Shown: positions 35,378-43,866 of the stretch, piece after piece | Position numbering within the stretch: position 1 is the first letter of the stretch | Layout of the letters: every line of letters begins with the position of its first letter | Assembly (NCBI GenBank): GCA_029262695.1 | Contig: JAJCYV010000039.1 | Coordinates: 1-60,210 of the forward strand | DNA length: 60,210 nt | DNA from: Chloroflexota bacterium | GTDB taxonomy: Bacteria; Chloroflexota; Dehalococcoidia; SM23-28-2; RBG-16-64-32 | Reading direction: 5' to 3' | Program-made: the position numbers and the translations under genes | The notes under the pieces: model-generated | Told to the model about the DNA's origin: nothing | Databases searched by the model: none | What the model saw: only the letters and a program-made list of their open reading frames with translations

Positions 35378-35548
35378 CCCGGCAGGCGCTCCGGTCCGAG
35401 TGGCCGTACGCTGTCCGTGTCCGCTATACTCGCGCGGTGCCCGTAGTTAGGAGGTCGTCCGATGCGATTTTTCGTCATTCTGTCAGCGGTTGTTATCGGT
35501 ATCTCTGCGCTGGTCGTCCTGCAGGGCGGCGGCAGCGAGGCGGCCGCC
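35378..35548 (+). repeat. About 170-bp promoter/signal-peptide repeat, copy 1
   Basis: Closely similar to 38037-38209. It covers a degenerate former gene end (RQAL[WR]SE with the stop changed to TGG), the TATACT box at 35425-35430, the SD and the first 29 codons. Direct orientation. Confidence 0.88.
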
Positions 35549-38062
35549 ACGTTCACCGTTAACTCCACCGCGGACGACGACGACGGCGCCTGCGATGCCC
35601 TCCCTGGCGGCGACTGCACACTTCGCGAAGCCCTCGCCGCAACCGCCAACGGCGACTCGGTCCACTTCAACATCCCCGGCGCCGACCCCGGCTGTTCCGG
35701 CGGTCTCTGCACCATTCAGCCAACCGAGAGCCTCATTGAACTCGATGACTCTGTCACTATCGACGGCTACAGTCAGTCTGGTGCGAGCCCTAACACTCTC
35801 GCCGTCGGCAACAACGCCACTCTCGCCATCGAGATCGACATGAGCACCGCGGTTGACGACGCCCTCATCTTTACGGGCTCGGACAACGCGGTCCGCGGCC
35901 TCGTCATCAACGGACTGCAGTTCACCATGAGAGGCGTGGTGTTCTTCGAGGGAGCGAGGAACGCCCTGCGCGGCAGCTACATCGGCACGGACGCCACGGG
36001 CTCCCTCGACGCCAGTGTGGGCGGGGTCGGTGTCCAGGTCTTCGATGGCTTCGAGAACGCCATCGGCGGCCCGGCGCCCGCTCACCGCAACGTTATCTCC
36101 GGCCTTGAGGTCGGCGTTGAGATCCGGGGGAACTCCACTGCAAACGCCGTCCAGAACAACTACATAGGCGCGAACGCCTCTGGAACACAGGCCCTCGCCA
36201 ACGCTTCGGGAGTCGTCATCGGGTCCCCGGCCGGGCCGGGCACCGTCACCGGCGCCGACGGCAACGTCGTCGGCGGTACGAGTGCGACCGACCGTAACGT
36301 GATTTCCGGAAACACCCTCCACGGCGTTCATATCGTGGACGATCTAACGGACACCAACCTTATCCAGGGGAACCGCATCGGCACGGACGTCACGGGGACG
36401 CAGGCTGTTCCGAACGCCGTTGGAGTTCTCATCGAAGGCCCCGGCAACACCGTTGGCGGCACGGCCGCCGGAGCGCGCAACGTCATCTCCGGCAACAGCG
36501 CGGAGGGTGTCAACGTGCTGGCGGGCTCCGGGAACAAGATCCTCGGAAACTACATCGGCACCGACGCCTCCGGCTCTCTTGCCCTCGGCAACGGCGCTTC
36601 GGGAGTCAGCTCCTCGGGCGACAACACCGTCGTCGGCGACGGCTCCCTCGCTGGCGTCAACGTCATCTCCGCCAACAGCCGCGGCGTCGTGATCCCCGGC
36701 GTGCCAGCGTCTTCGGGCACCTCCGTCAAGCGCAACTTCATCGGCACCAACGTCACCGGCACTCAGGCCCTCGGCAACGTTACGGACGGTATCTTCATCG
36801 GCCTCAACATCGTCGACGTAACCGTCCAGAACAACGTCATTTCCGACAACGGCGGCCGCGGCATCTTGGCGTTCGAAGGCGGAAGCGGTCTCGTCATCCG
36901 CAACAACCGCGTGGGGACGGACGTCTCCGGCGCCGCGCCGCTCGGGAACGGGGGCGACGGCATGCTCATCAAGGGTTCGGGAACCGTAGTTGGCGGTCCC
37001 GGCGCTTTCGCCAACACCGTCGCCTTCAACGGCGGCGCCGGCGTCGCCGTCGATCCCGCTGCCACCGGCGTCTCGCTCGTCTCCAACCTCATTCACTCGA
37101 ATACCGGTATCGGCATCGACCTCGGCGCCGACGGCGTCACTCCTAACGACCCTGACGATCCCGACAGTGGCGCGAACAACCTCCAGAACTTCCCCATCCT
37201 CATCGACGCGCTCGCCGGCAGCCTCCTCGTGCACGCCACCCTCGACAGCGCGCCGAACACGGACTTCCGGGTACAGTTCTTCAAAAATGACGCCTGCGAC
37301 CCCAGCGGCCACGGCGAAGGGCAGACGTTCCTGGGCTCCGTCATCGTCACCACCGACGCCGGCGGCATCGCCGACTTCGCGGTCCAGACTTCCGCCAGCT
37401 TCGCTCTCGGTAAGCAGATCACGACGACGGCGACGAACCTGACGACGAACGACACGTCTGAGTTCTCGAACTGCGCCGAAGTCGAGCAGGCACCGCCTCC
37501 AACACCGACACCAACGCCCACTCCTACGCCGACTGCGACGCCTATCGGCCAGACGCCGTCGCCTGTTCCCACCGGGCCGACGCCTTCTCCCAGCCCGACG
37601 CCGACGGCCACTCCCATCTCGCTCCAGTCCGACCCGCCGGCGCCGACGGACGCTCCCACGGTCACCCCCGGCCCGACTGCGAGCCCGACGCCAACACCGT
37701 CGGGGCCCTCGACTTCATCGCCGGCACCAACAGCGACACCCGACGTACTCGAACTCGTTTGGGGCGATGCCAACTGCTCCGGCTCAGCCGATCCGGTTGA
37801 TTCGCTGCTCACTCTGCGCTTTGACGCTGGTCTCGGCACCAACACAGGCGATTGCCCCGACTTTGGGCAGGTGGTGGATGTCCAGAACGCCTCGCTGCAC
37901 TCGTGGGGCGATGTGGACTGCGGCGGTGACGTCACGCCAGTTGATTCGCTGAAGCTCTTGCGCCACGACGCGGGGTTAAGCGTATCGCAGGCCGTCGGCT
38001 GCCCGCCGATAGGAGACGGCGTGCAGATTCAGCACGCCCGGCAGGCGCTCTGGTCCGAGTAG
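35462..38062 (+). CDS. Secreted parallel beta-helix protein with CSLREA domain and two dockerin-like modules
   Basis: An 866-residue exported protein. Signal peptide 1-29; CSLREA motif near 52 ([14 protein letters not shown]); right-handed parallel beta-helix from about 80 to 560 with repeated GNYIGTDxxG and NVISGN coils; a small beta domain 575-655; a Thr/Pro linker 660-755; dockerin-like modules starting at residues 767 ([16 protein letters not shown]) and 815 ([16 protein letters not shown]). SD TAGGAGG upstream. Helix proteins of this type often bind or cut polysaccharide, but no active site is clear. The next gene has the same promoter and signal peptide. Confidence 0.9.
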   Translation: MRFFVILSAVVIGISALVVLQGGGSEAAATFTVNSTADDDDGACDALPGGDCTLREALAATANGDSVHFNIPGADPGCSGGLCTIQPTESLIELDDSVTIDGYSQSGASPNTLAVGNNATLAIEIDMSTAVDDALIFTGSDNAVRGLVINGLQFTMRGVVFFEGARNALRGSYIGTDATGSLDASVGGVGVQVFDGFENAIGGPAPAHRNVISGLEVGVEIRGNSTANAVQNNYIGANASGTQALANASGVVIGSPAGPGTVTGADGNVVGGTSATDRNVISGNTLHGVHIVDDLTDTNLIQGNRIGTDVTGTQAVPNAVGVLIEGPGNTVGGTAAGARNVISGNSAEGVNVLAGSGNKILGNYIGTDASGSLALGNGASGVSSSGDNTVVGDGSLAGVNVISANSRGVVIPGVPASSGTSVKRNFIGTNVTGTQALGNVTDGIFIGLNIVDVTVQNNVISDNGGRGILAFEGGSGLVIRNNRVGTDVSGAAPLGNGGDGMLIKGSGTVVGGPGAFANTVAFNGGAGVAVDPAATGVSLVSNLIHSNTGIGIDLGADGVTPNDPDDPDSGANNLQNFPILIDALAGSLLVHATLDSAPNTDFRVQFFKNDACDPSGHGEGQTFLGSVIVTTDAGGIADFAVQTSASFALGKQITTTATNLTTNDTSEFSNCAEVEQAPPPTPTPTPTPTPTATPIGQTPSPVPTGPTPSPSPTPTATPISLQSDPPAPTDAPTVTPGPTASPTPTPSGPSTSSPAPTATPDVLELVWGDANCSGSADPVDSLLTLRFDAGLGTNTGDCPDFGQVVDVQNASLHSWGDVDCGGDVTPVDSLKLLRHDAGLSVSQAVGCPPIGDGVQIQHARQALWSE

Positions 38063-38209
38063 CCCCACACCGTCCGTGTCCGCTATACTCGCGCCGGGCC
38101 CGTAGTTATTGGAGGTCGTCCGATGCGTCTTCTCGTCATCCTGTCAGCAGTTGTTATCGGTATTTCAGCGCTGGTCGTCCTGCAGGGCGGCGGCAGCCAG
38201 GCGGCATGG
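38037..38209 (+). repeat. About 170-bp promoter/signal-peptide repeat, copy 2
   Basis: Partner of 35378-35548; includes the live gene end of the beta-helix protein, TATACT at 38084-38089, SD and signal-peptide codons of the next gene. Confidence 0.88.
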
Positions 38210-39505
38210 CCGGGTGACAACGGCCGCATCCTTTACAGTGACACAGACAACGGCGGTATCTGGGTCATGGACGCCAACGGCGACAACCGCCATCCCGTGA
38301 CCACCGGCGCCGACTTCAATGCCAGCTGGTCGGCAGACGGCTCGAAGATCGTCTTCGAGCGGCAGCCAGCCTTGCCTTTGGGTGCCATCGCCGACCCGCC
38401 GTCGATCTGGACGGTGAACCCGGACGGCACTAACGCAACTAACGTCGGAACCGGCACGACGCCGTCCTGGTCGCCCAACGGTACGCGCATCGTCTACGCC
38501 TCGACCGACGGCTTTATCCGCGAGATGAACGCCAACGGCACGGGAGGAGATGTGCCAATCACCCAGAATCAAAGCTTCTGGGACAGCGCGCCTGTGTACC
38601 GGCCAGACGGCACGCTCATCGCCTTCCAGCGCCGGCCGTTCTTCGGGCCGCTCGGCGGGCCCGGCGTCGCCGGCGTCAATGGCTCCGCCGACGACATCTG
38701 GACGACGACTCCGGACGGGCTCGGCCAGCTTCAGCTCACGAACACGCCCGGCGAGTCCGAGGGGCCGCCGGACTGGTCGCCGTCCGGTGACAGGCTGACA
38801 TACACCAACGACAGCGGGCTCGTCGTTTCGACGTTCCCCGGCAACGTTGCTCAGACGATCGTCCCCACGCTCATCGGCGGCCACCCGGAGAATCCCGTCT
38901 TCTCGCCCGACGGAACCACGATCGCCTTCACGGCCGTGCAGCTCATCGCCCCGGTAAGAGAGGGTGGCGTCGCCCCGGCGCTCGTGACAACGAAGGGCAC
39001 GGTCAGCACGATTCCGGCCGCTGGCGGTCAGGACACCGCGGTGCCCGGCTCCGGGATCCTCCCCACGGAGTTCTTCCCGGACTGGGAGCCCGTTCCGCCG
39101 CCAACCCCGACCCCTTCGCCAACCCCGACCCCTTCGCCAACCCCGACGCCTTCGCCGAGTCCCACCCCACCGGGTCCGACACCGATCGTTCGCGACCTCG
39201 TCTGGGGCGACGACCAGTGCGATGATGAGGCCAACCCGGTCGATGCGCTCGTCACGCTGCGCCACGACGCCGGTCTCTCTGTCCAGCTCAACGGCTGCCC
39301 GCCGATGAACCAGGCCATCATCCTCAACTCGATCTCGCCGGCCAGCCTCGATGACCCACAGATCTGGGGCGACGTCGACTGCGGCGGTGCCATCACGCCG
39401 GTGGACGGCCTCAAGATCCTGCGCTACGACGCCGGGCTGTCCGTTGCGCAAGAGGCAGGGTGTCCCCTCATTGGCGACGGTGTAAACATCCAGTACGCGC
39501 CGTAG
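38123..39505 (+). CDS. Secreted TolB-like beta-propeller protein with two dockerin-like modules
   Basis: A 460-residue exported protein. Signal peptide 1-29 nearly identical to that of the preceding gene. Residues about 33-325 form a PD40/TolB-type propeller (ILYSDTDNGGIWVMDANGDN, ASWSADGSKIVFER, SPDGTTIAFT). A (PTPSPT)n linker, then dockerin-like modules at 361 (WGDDQCDDEANPVDAL) and 415 ([16 protein letters not shown]). Its last 340 bp match the end of the gene at 3147 closely. GGAGG SD. Likely a surface protein-interaction scaffold; ligand unknown. Confidence 0.9.
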   Translation: MRLLVILSAVVIGISALVVLQGGGSQAAWPGDNGRILYSDTDNGGIWVMDANGDNRHPVTTGADFNASWSADGSKIVFERQPALPLGAIADPPSIWTVNPDGTNATNVGTGTTPSWSPNGTRIVYASTDGFIREMNANGTGGDVPITQNQSFWDSAPVYRPDGTLIAFQRRPFFGPLGGPGVAGVNGSADDIWTTTPDGLGQLQLTNTPGESEGPPDWSPSGDRLTYTNDSGLVVSTFPGNVAQTIVPTLIGGHPENPVFSPDGTTIAFTAVQLIAPVREGGVAPALVTTKGTVSTIPAAGGQDTAVPGSGILPTEFFPDWEPVPPPTPTPSPTPTPSPTPTPSPSPTPPGPTPIVRDLVWGDDQCDDEANPVDALVTLRHDAGLSVQLNGCPPMNQAIILNSISPASLDDPQIWGDVDCGGAITPVDGLKILRYDAGLSVAQEAGCPLIGDGVNIQYAP

Positions 39506-39506
39506 G

Positions 39507-42152
39507 CTAGGCGCGGCTGACTTCGACCGGCGCGACCGGCGCGTCGGCGTCGAAGAGCGCGGCAACGGCGCCGCCGTCGTAGTAGAGCGGCAGGTACAGC
39601 ATCTTCGGCTGCACGGCCGCGGTCACGGCCACGAGTGCGCGCACCTCGCCCGCGCCGTTCCGCAGAACGACGTCATCACCGGCCGCGAGGCCAAGCGCTG
39701 CCGCGTCGTTCGGGTGCATCTTCACGGAGTCCTCGCGGTGCAGCTTGTCCGCCTCGGGGGAGTGCACTGCCGCGCCCTCGTAGCTGGTGTACAGGCCACG
39801 GCCCGTCGCCAGCGTGAAGCCACCGTTCCGGGACGCCCCGCTCGCCTGCACCGCGACGCGGTTCGCGGACTTCGGTCCGGCGCCGCTGCGCCCGTCCGGG
39901 TTCAGCTTCTGCTGCCTGCCGGAGTCCAGCTCGCGCCACGTCGCGCCGGCGTGTAGCGGCACCACCTGCGCGATCTCGTCCGTGATGTCGCCGACGTCCG
40001 GGTAGGTGATTCGGATCTCGCCCGTGCCCAGCCGCTCCGCCAGGCGCTTGCCCAGCTCGGAGAGCACGCGCCATCCCTGCTTCGCTTCGCCGCGCAGGTC
40101 GTGCGCTTGTTGCAGACGCATGATGCGGCGGTCGGCGCTCGTTGTCGTGCCTTCCTTCGCCCAGTAGCCGCCGTCCGGCAGCACCGCGTGCGCCATCCCG
40201 GCCGTGTCCGTCGGCAGGGAGTCGATCACCGCCAGCAGCTCGACGGACGAGAGCAGCCTTTCCACGCGGGCACGGTCCGGCGCCAGCATTAGCGGGTTGT
40301 CGTTGAGCACGACCAGCGCCTTCACCTGCGACCCGTTCGTCATCTGCTCGAAGGTGAGGCCGGCGCCCGTCGCCACCTGCGCGCCCCAGAGGCGCCGCAT
40401 CTCATCGCGGGAGGCGTCAGAGACGGGTCGTTCCCCGGGGAAGAGGTCCGCGCAGGCGCCCATGTCGCGCGCGCCCCAGCCGTTGGCCTCGGGCGGCAGC
40501 ACGAAGAGCGCGTTCGGGGCCTCGTCACCGGCAACGGCGATCGTAACGTTCGCCAGCGCACCAACGATGGCGCGCGCGGCCGAGGCGCCGAAGTGCGGCA
40601 GCGCGCAGATCGCGGAGAAGCCCTCGCCGGTCTCCGTGAGGACCGCCACGGCCCTGTCGAACGCCGCCTGCATCTTGTTCGAGAGCAGCGCGCGGCCGGC
40701 GGCGCCATCGCCGCCTTCGGCGGCAGCGGCCAGAGCGGCCACCACCGCAGCTTCATCACCCGGCTTCGGCTGTACCCAGGCTTCGGCGAAGTCGTTCAGC
40801 TCGCCCCAGAGCGCGCTGACCACGACGACGCGTGCCTTGCCGCCGACGTTGGTATCCTTGACGCGCAACCCGAAGACGTTGTGGCTGGAGTCAAGGTCGT
40901 CGGCGACGACGAGCACCGTCTTCGAAGTGGCGATGCGCGTGCCGTCGGCTGGCAGCGCCTCCGACCCGAACGCCTCGCGCAGCGTCTCGGCTGCCGCGCG
41001 CGTCACGGCGGCGGTGCTCGTGTCGACGCTGTTCGTGCCGACGATCGCGCGGGCGATCTTGCTCAGCAGGTAGTTCTCCTCGTTCGTGGCCAGCGGCGAG
41101 CCCAGGAAGCCGATCGCCTCCGGGCCGTGCTCTTCTCGCACCTGCGCCAGCCGCGCGACGGTGAACTCCATCGCCTCGTCCCAGTTCGCTGCGTCCTGCC
41201 CGCCATTACGCTTGATCAGCGGCTGACCGAGGCGCACGCCCGGCTTGACGGCGTCGTAGTGGAAGCGGCCGCGGACACATACCTGCGTCGCGCTGACCGG
41301 GTTCGCCGTCTCGTCCGGGCGGACGATGACGCCGCGCCCCTTCTTCGCGCCGAGCGAGATCGAGCAGCCGACGGAGCACTGCGTGCAGGTCGTCGCCGTC
41401 CACCGCTCCGTCTGCGTGGCGCTCCACTTGTTCGGGTGCTCCATCAGCGTCGCCGTCGGGCAGACGTCGATGCACGAGCCGCAAAAGTCGCAGTTCGATG
41501 CGTCCACTGCGCCGTCAGCGCCGAAGGCGATTCGAGTCGAGGGGCCGCGGCCGGCCAGCGTGATCGCGCCCGTGTGGCGGATCTCGTCGCAGGCGCGGAC
41601 GCAGCGGGTGCAGATGATGCACATCTGCGGGTCGAACTCCAGGAAGGGGTTGCCCTGGTCGGGCGCCGGCTGCTCGAGGTTGTAGTAAGTGCGCTCGTCG
41701 CCGTCCCACGGCTCGTAGCCGGCCATCTCCAGCTGCTCGCAGGTCGTCTGCAGCTCGCAGCGGTAGTTCTTCGAGCAGGTCAGGCAGCGGTGGGTGACGG
41801 CGTCGTCCCGCAGACAGGTGTCGCCCGGCTTGCACTTAACCACGCGGTGGCAGGTCAGGCAGCGGTCGGAGTGGTACGACATGATCAGCGAGAGCACAGC
41901 CTGCCGCGTCGAGTTCAGCTCGGGTGCCTGTGTGCGCACGATCATGCCGTCGGTGACCTTCGAAGTGCACGATAGCTGGAACCCGCGCGCGCCTTCGATC
42001 TCGACGATGCAGGTGCGGCAGCCGGCGTAGGGCGGCAGACCGTCGACATAGCAGAGGTTGGAGATGAACGTGCCCTGGTTCTTGATCACCTCGACCAGCG
42101 GCGCGCCCTCGGCCGCTTCGATGTCGACGCCGTTGAGGTTGATCGTGGCCAC
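39507..42152 (-). CDS. NuoG-like / formate-dehydrogenase-like iron-sulfur molybdopterin-fold subunit
   Basis: An 881-residue redox subunit. N-terminal 2Fe-2S ferredoxin (C34, C45, C48, C62); NuoG-type His-Cys motif H94-x3-C98-x2-C101-x5-C107; a second, unusual H121-x-C123-x2-C126-x5-C132; two 4Fe-4S motifs (CIICTRCVRAC; CDFCGSCIDVCP); a CxxCxxxC (CTQCSVGC) and a molybdopterin-oxidoreductase-fold C-terminal part. GTG start, 6 bp after the nuoI-like gene. It may belong to complex I or to an NAD-linked hydrogenase/formate dehydrogenase; other nuo genes are absent here. Confidence 0.85.
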   Translation of the reverse strand: MATINLNGVDIEAAEGAPLVEVIKNQGTFISNLCYVDGLPPYAGCRTCIVEIEGARGFQLSCTSKVTDGMIVRTQAPELNSTRQAVLSLIMSYHSDRCLTCHRVVKCKPGDTCLRDDAVTHRCLTCSKNYRCELQTTCEQLEMAGYEPWDGDERTYYNLEQPAPDQGNPFLEFDPQMCIICTRCVRACDEIRHTGAITLAGRGPSTRIAFGADGAVDASNCDFCGSCIDVCPTATLMEHPNKWSATQTERWTATTCTQCSVGCSISLGAKKGRGVIVRPDETANPVSATQVCVRGRFHYDAVKPGVRLGQPLIKRNGGQDAANWDEAMEFTVARLAQVREEHGPEAIGFLGSPLATNEENYLLSKIARAIVGTNSVDTSTAAVTRAAAETLREAFGSEALPADGTRIATSKTVLVVADDLDSSHNVFGLRVKDTNVGGKARVVVVSALWGELNDFAEAWVQPKPGDEAAVVAALAAAAEGGDGAAGRALLSNKMQAAFDRAVAVLTETGEGFSAICALPHFGASAARAIVGALANVTIAVAGDEAPNALFVLPPEANGWGARDMGACADLFPGERPVSDASRDEMRRLWGAQVATGAGLTFEQMTNGSQVKALVVLNDNPLMLAPDRARVERLLSSVELLAVIDSLPTDTAGMAHAVLPDGGYWAKEGTTTSADRRIMRLQQAHDLRGEAKQGWRVLSELGKRLAERLGTGEIRITYPDVGDITDEIAQVVPLHAGATWRELDSGRQQKLNPDGRSGAGPKSANRVAVQASGASRNGGFTLATGRGLYTSYEGAAVHSPEADKLHREDSVKMHPNDAAALGLAAGDDVVLRNGAGEVRALVAVTAAVQPKMLYLPLYYDGGAVAALFDADAPVAPVEVSRA

Positions 42153-42158
42153 GGGTGG

Positions 42159-42659
42159 CTACTTCACCCGGTCGCGTTCGACTGGCTTGCCGATGTGCAG
42201 CGGGATCTCGTCCTCAAGTGGCGCCTTCTTGCCGTTCGGATAAGTGTGGTCGTGCCCGTGCAAGTGCTTCTGCGCCATCTCCGTCAGGGCGTGCTTGTCC
42301 CGGTAGAGGCTTTCCCAGACGTAGGTGACGTCGTCCAGCGGCCCGCCGGCCTGAATCGCCTCGTACGGGCAGGCCTCGACGCAGAGGCCGCAGTACATGC
42401 ACAGCCGGAAGTCGATCTCGTAGCGGTCGATGTTTAGCGCGCCGTCTTCGCGCGGCGAGGTCTGCACCAGGATGCAGCCGTCGGGGCAGGCCTGCGCGCA
42501 TGTGGAGCAGCCGGTGCAGCGCTCCTCGAACCAGAGCAGGTTCGTGCGGGCATTTACGGGAACGGCGCGGACCTCTTCGGGGTACTGCATCGTGACCGGG
42601 CGGCGGGTCAGGTAACGCAGCGTCACCGATAGCCCCTTAGCGATTCCAGTACCGAACAA
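42159..42659 (-). CDS. nuoI: NuoI-like 2x4Fe-4S ferredoxin subunit
   Basis: A 166-residue protein with two CxxCxxCxxxC clusters (CTGCSTCAQACP; CMYCGLCVEACP) arranged as in complex I subunit NuoI, which passes electrons toward quinone. N-terminal TLRYLTRRPVTMQYPEE is the NuoI start pattern. The TTG start at 42659 has AAGG upstream. First gene of the pair with the NuoG-like gene. As the quinone-side partners are missing, it might serve a stand-alone module. Confidence 0.85.
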   Translation of the reverse strand: MFGTGIAKGLSVTLRYLTRRPVTMQYPEEVRAVPVNARTNLLWFEERCTGCSTCAQACPDGCILVQTSPREDGALNIDRYEIDFRLCMYCGLCVEACPYEAIQAGGPLDDVTYVWESLYRDKHALTEMAQKHLHGHDHTYPNGKKAPLEDEIPLHIGKPVERDRVK

Positions 42660-42817
42660 GACGCCTTAGCTCCCTCTATCGGGGCCACGGAGCCCCGCAC
42701 GTCCGATTGTAGGGAGGCGTTAGCGCTGTTTCAAGTGAATTTCATCACGAAGCGTGCCTGGCCCCAGTCCGGTGGTAACATGGGCCGATCTGCACGCCCC
42801 GGAAGAAAGGTACACGA

Positions 42818-43087
42818 ATGATCCGCATGTTCGTCCGCCACAAGGTCAGCGACTACGCCGCGTGGCGCAAGGCCTACGATGACTTCGACGCGACCCGCAA
42901 TAGCATGGGTGTCACCGGCCACGCCATCTTTCAGGCCGCCGATGACCCCAACGACATAACTGCCTACCACGACTTCGAATCGCTCGAGAAGGCGCAGGCG
43001 TTCGCCGGCAGCAACGAGCTGCGCGAAGCGATGGGCAACGCCGGCGTCGCCAGCCCGCCCGATATCTGGTTCGCGAACCCCGCGTAG
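42818..43087 (+). CDS. Small dimeric alpha/beta-barrel (ABM-like) protein
   Basis: An 89-residue cytoplasmic protein with ferredoxin-like barrel pattern (MIRMFVRHKVSDYAAWRKAYD, then ITAYHDFESLEKAQAFAGS). Related to the antibiotic-biosynthesis-monooxygenase / stress-barrel superfamily. SD GGAAGAAAGG before the ATG. Substrate unknown. Confidence 0.75.
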   Translation: MIRMFVRHKVSDYAAWRKAYDDFDATRNSMGVTGHAIFQAADDPNDITAYHDFESLEKAQAFAGSNELREAMGNAGVASPPDIWFANPA

Positions 43088-43100
43088 CGCGGTCCGCCGT

Positions 43101-43829
43101 CTAGCCTGCGCGGGTTGCCGCGGTTAGGTGTCGCGCCTCGTCCAGCGGCTCGAAGTAGGCGCCGCCGATCGCCAGGACGCCGCGCTGCGGGATCATGAAG
43201 TCGCCCAGGTGCGCCTGCTTGGCGAGCGGCCCCGGCTCCCCCATGTCCTCGCCTGCCAGCGACGCCCTGCTCGACGCCACAACCCAGATACGTCTTGGGT
43301 TGGCGATGAACTGCTGGCGGTTCGGCGCTGAGCCGAAGAGACGTAGCTTGCCGGCCCCCAGCAACGGCCCTGCCACGCGAGCCATCACGCCCAGCACGAG
43401 CCTGCTCTTCCAGAGCGGCTCCGGCATGACGGCGCCCAGCGCGTTCATCAGCCGCGTCGCCGGCGTCGCCTTGAGCGTCGCCTCCCAGCGGAACTCCTCC
43501 GCGGGCATCTCCGCGACGAGTCTGTGCGATTCGGGCCAGCTGACGCGTATCTCCGTCTGCTTGAAGCCCGCGACGGCGGCTCCGAAGAAGCGGTTGCACG
43601 AAGACATCGCCTCGACGTCCGAGTAGAAATCCCAGCGGCCGTCCGGGTCGCGGTGCCACACCGAGAAGTAGCCCGGCCCGATTGACGATGCCGGGAAGCG
43701 CCGCAACCCCAGGACGTGACCGGACGCGAACGGGAGGCCCATCACTCCGTATCCGGAGAAGGCCTCTTCGTGCTCGTCTTCCGCGACGCGGGCGCTTTCC
43801 GCGCGCAGTGCGTACTCTCGTGGCTCCAT
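43101..43829 (-). CDS. Hypothetical protein of 242 residues
   Basis: Start set to the ATG at 43829 (MEPREYALRAESAR); the longer frame runs back into the MMPL gene. No signal peptide; segments such as SVWHRDPDGRWDFYSDV and VSWPESHRLVAEMP suggest a beta-rich, START/lipocalin-like ligand domain, but no family is recognised. A TATACT box at 43842-43847 lies only 12 bp before the ATG, so the mRNA leader would be very short. It follows the MMPL operon on the same strand but has its own promoter. Confidence 0.6.
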   Translation of the reverse strand: MEPREYALRAESARVAEDEHEEAFSGYGVMGLPFASGHVLGLRRFPASSIGPGYFSVWHRDPDGRWDFYSDVEAMSSCNRFFGAAVAGFKQTEIRVSWPESHRLVAEMPAEEFRWEATLKATPATRLMNALGAVMPEPLWKSRLVLGVMARVAGPLLGAGKLRLFGSAPNRQQFIANPRRIWVVASSRASLAGEDMGEPGPLAKQAHLGDFMIPQRGVLAIGGAYFEPLDEARHLTAATRAG

Positions 43830-43866
43830 CAGAATGCTGGCAGTATAGCAGCCGGGCGTATCGAGG

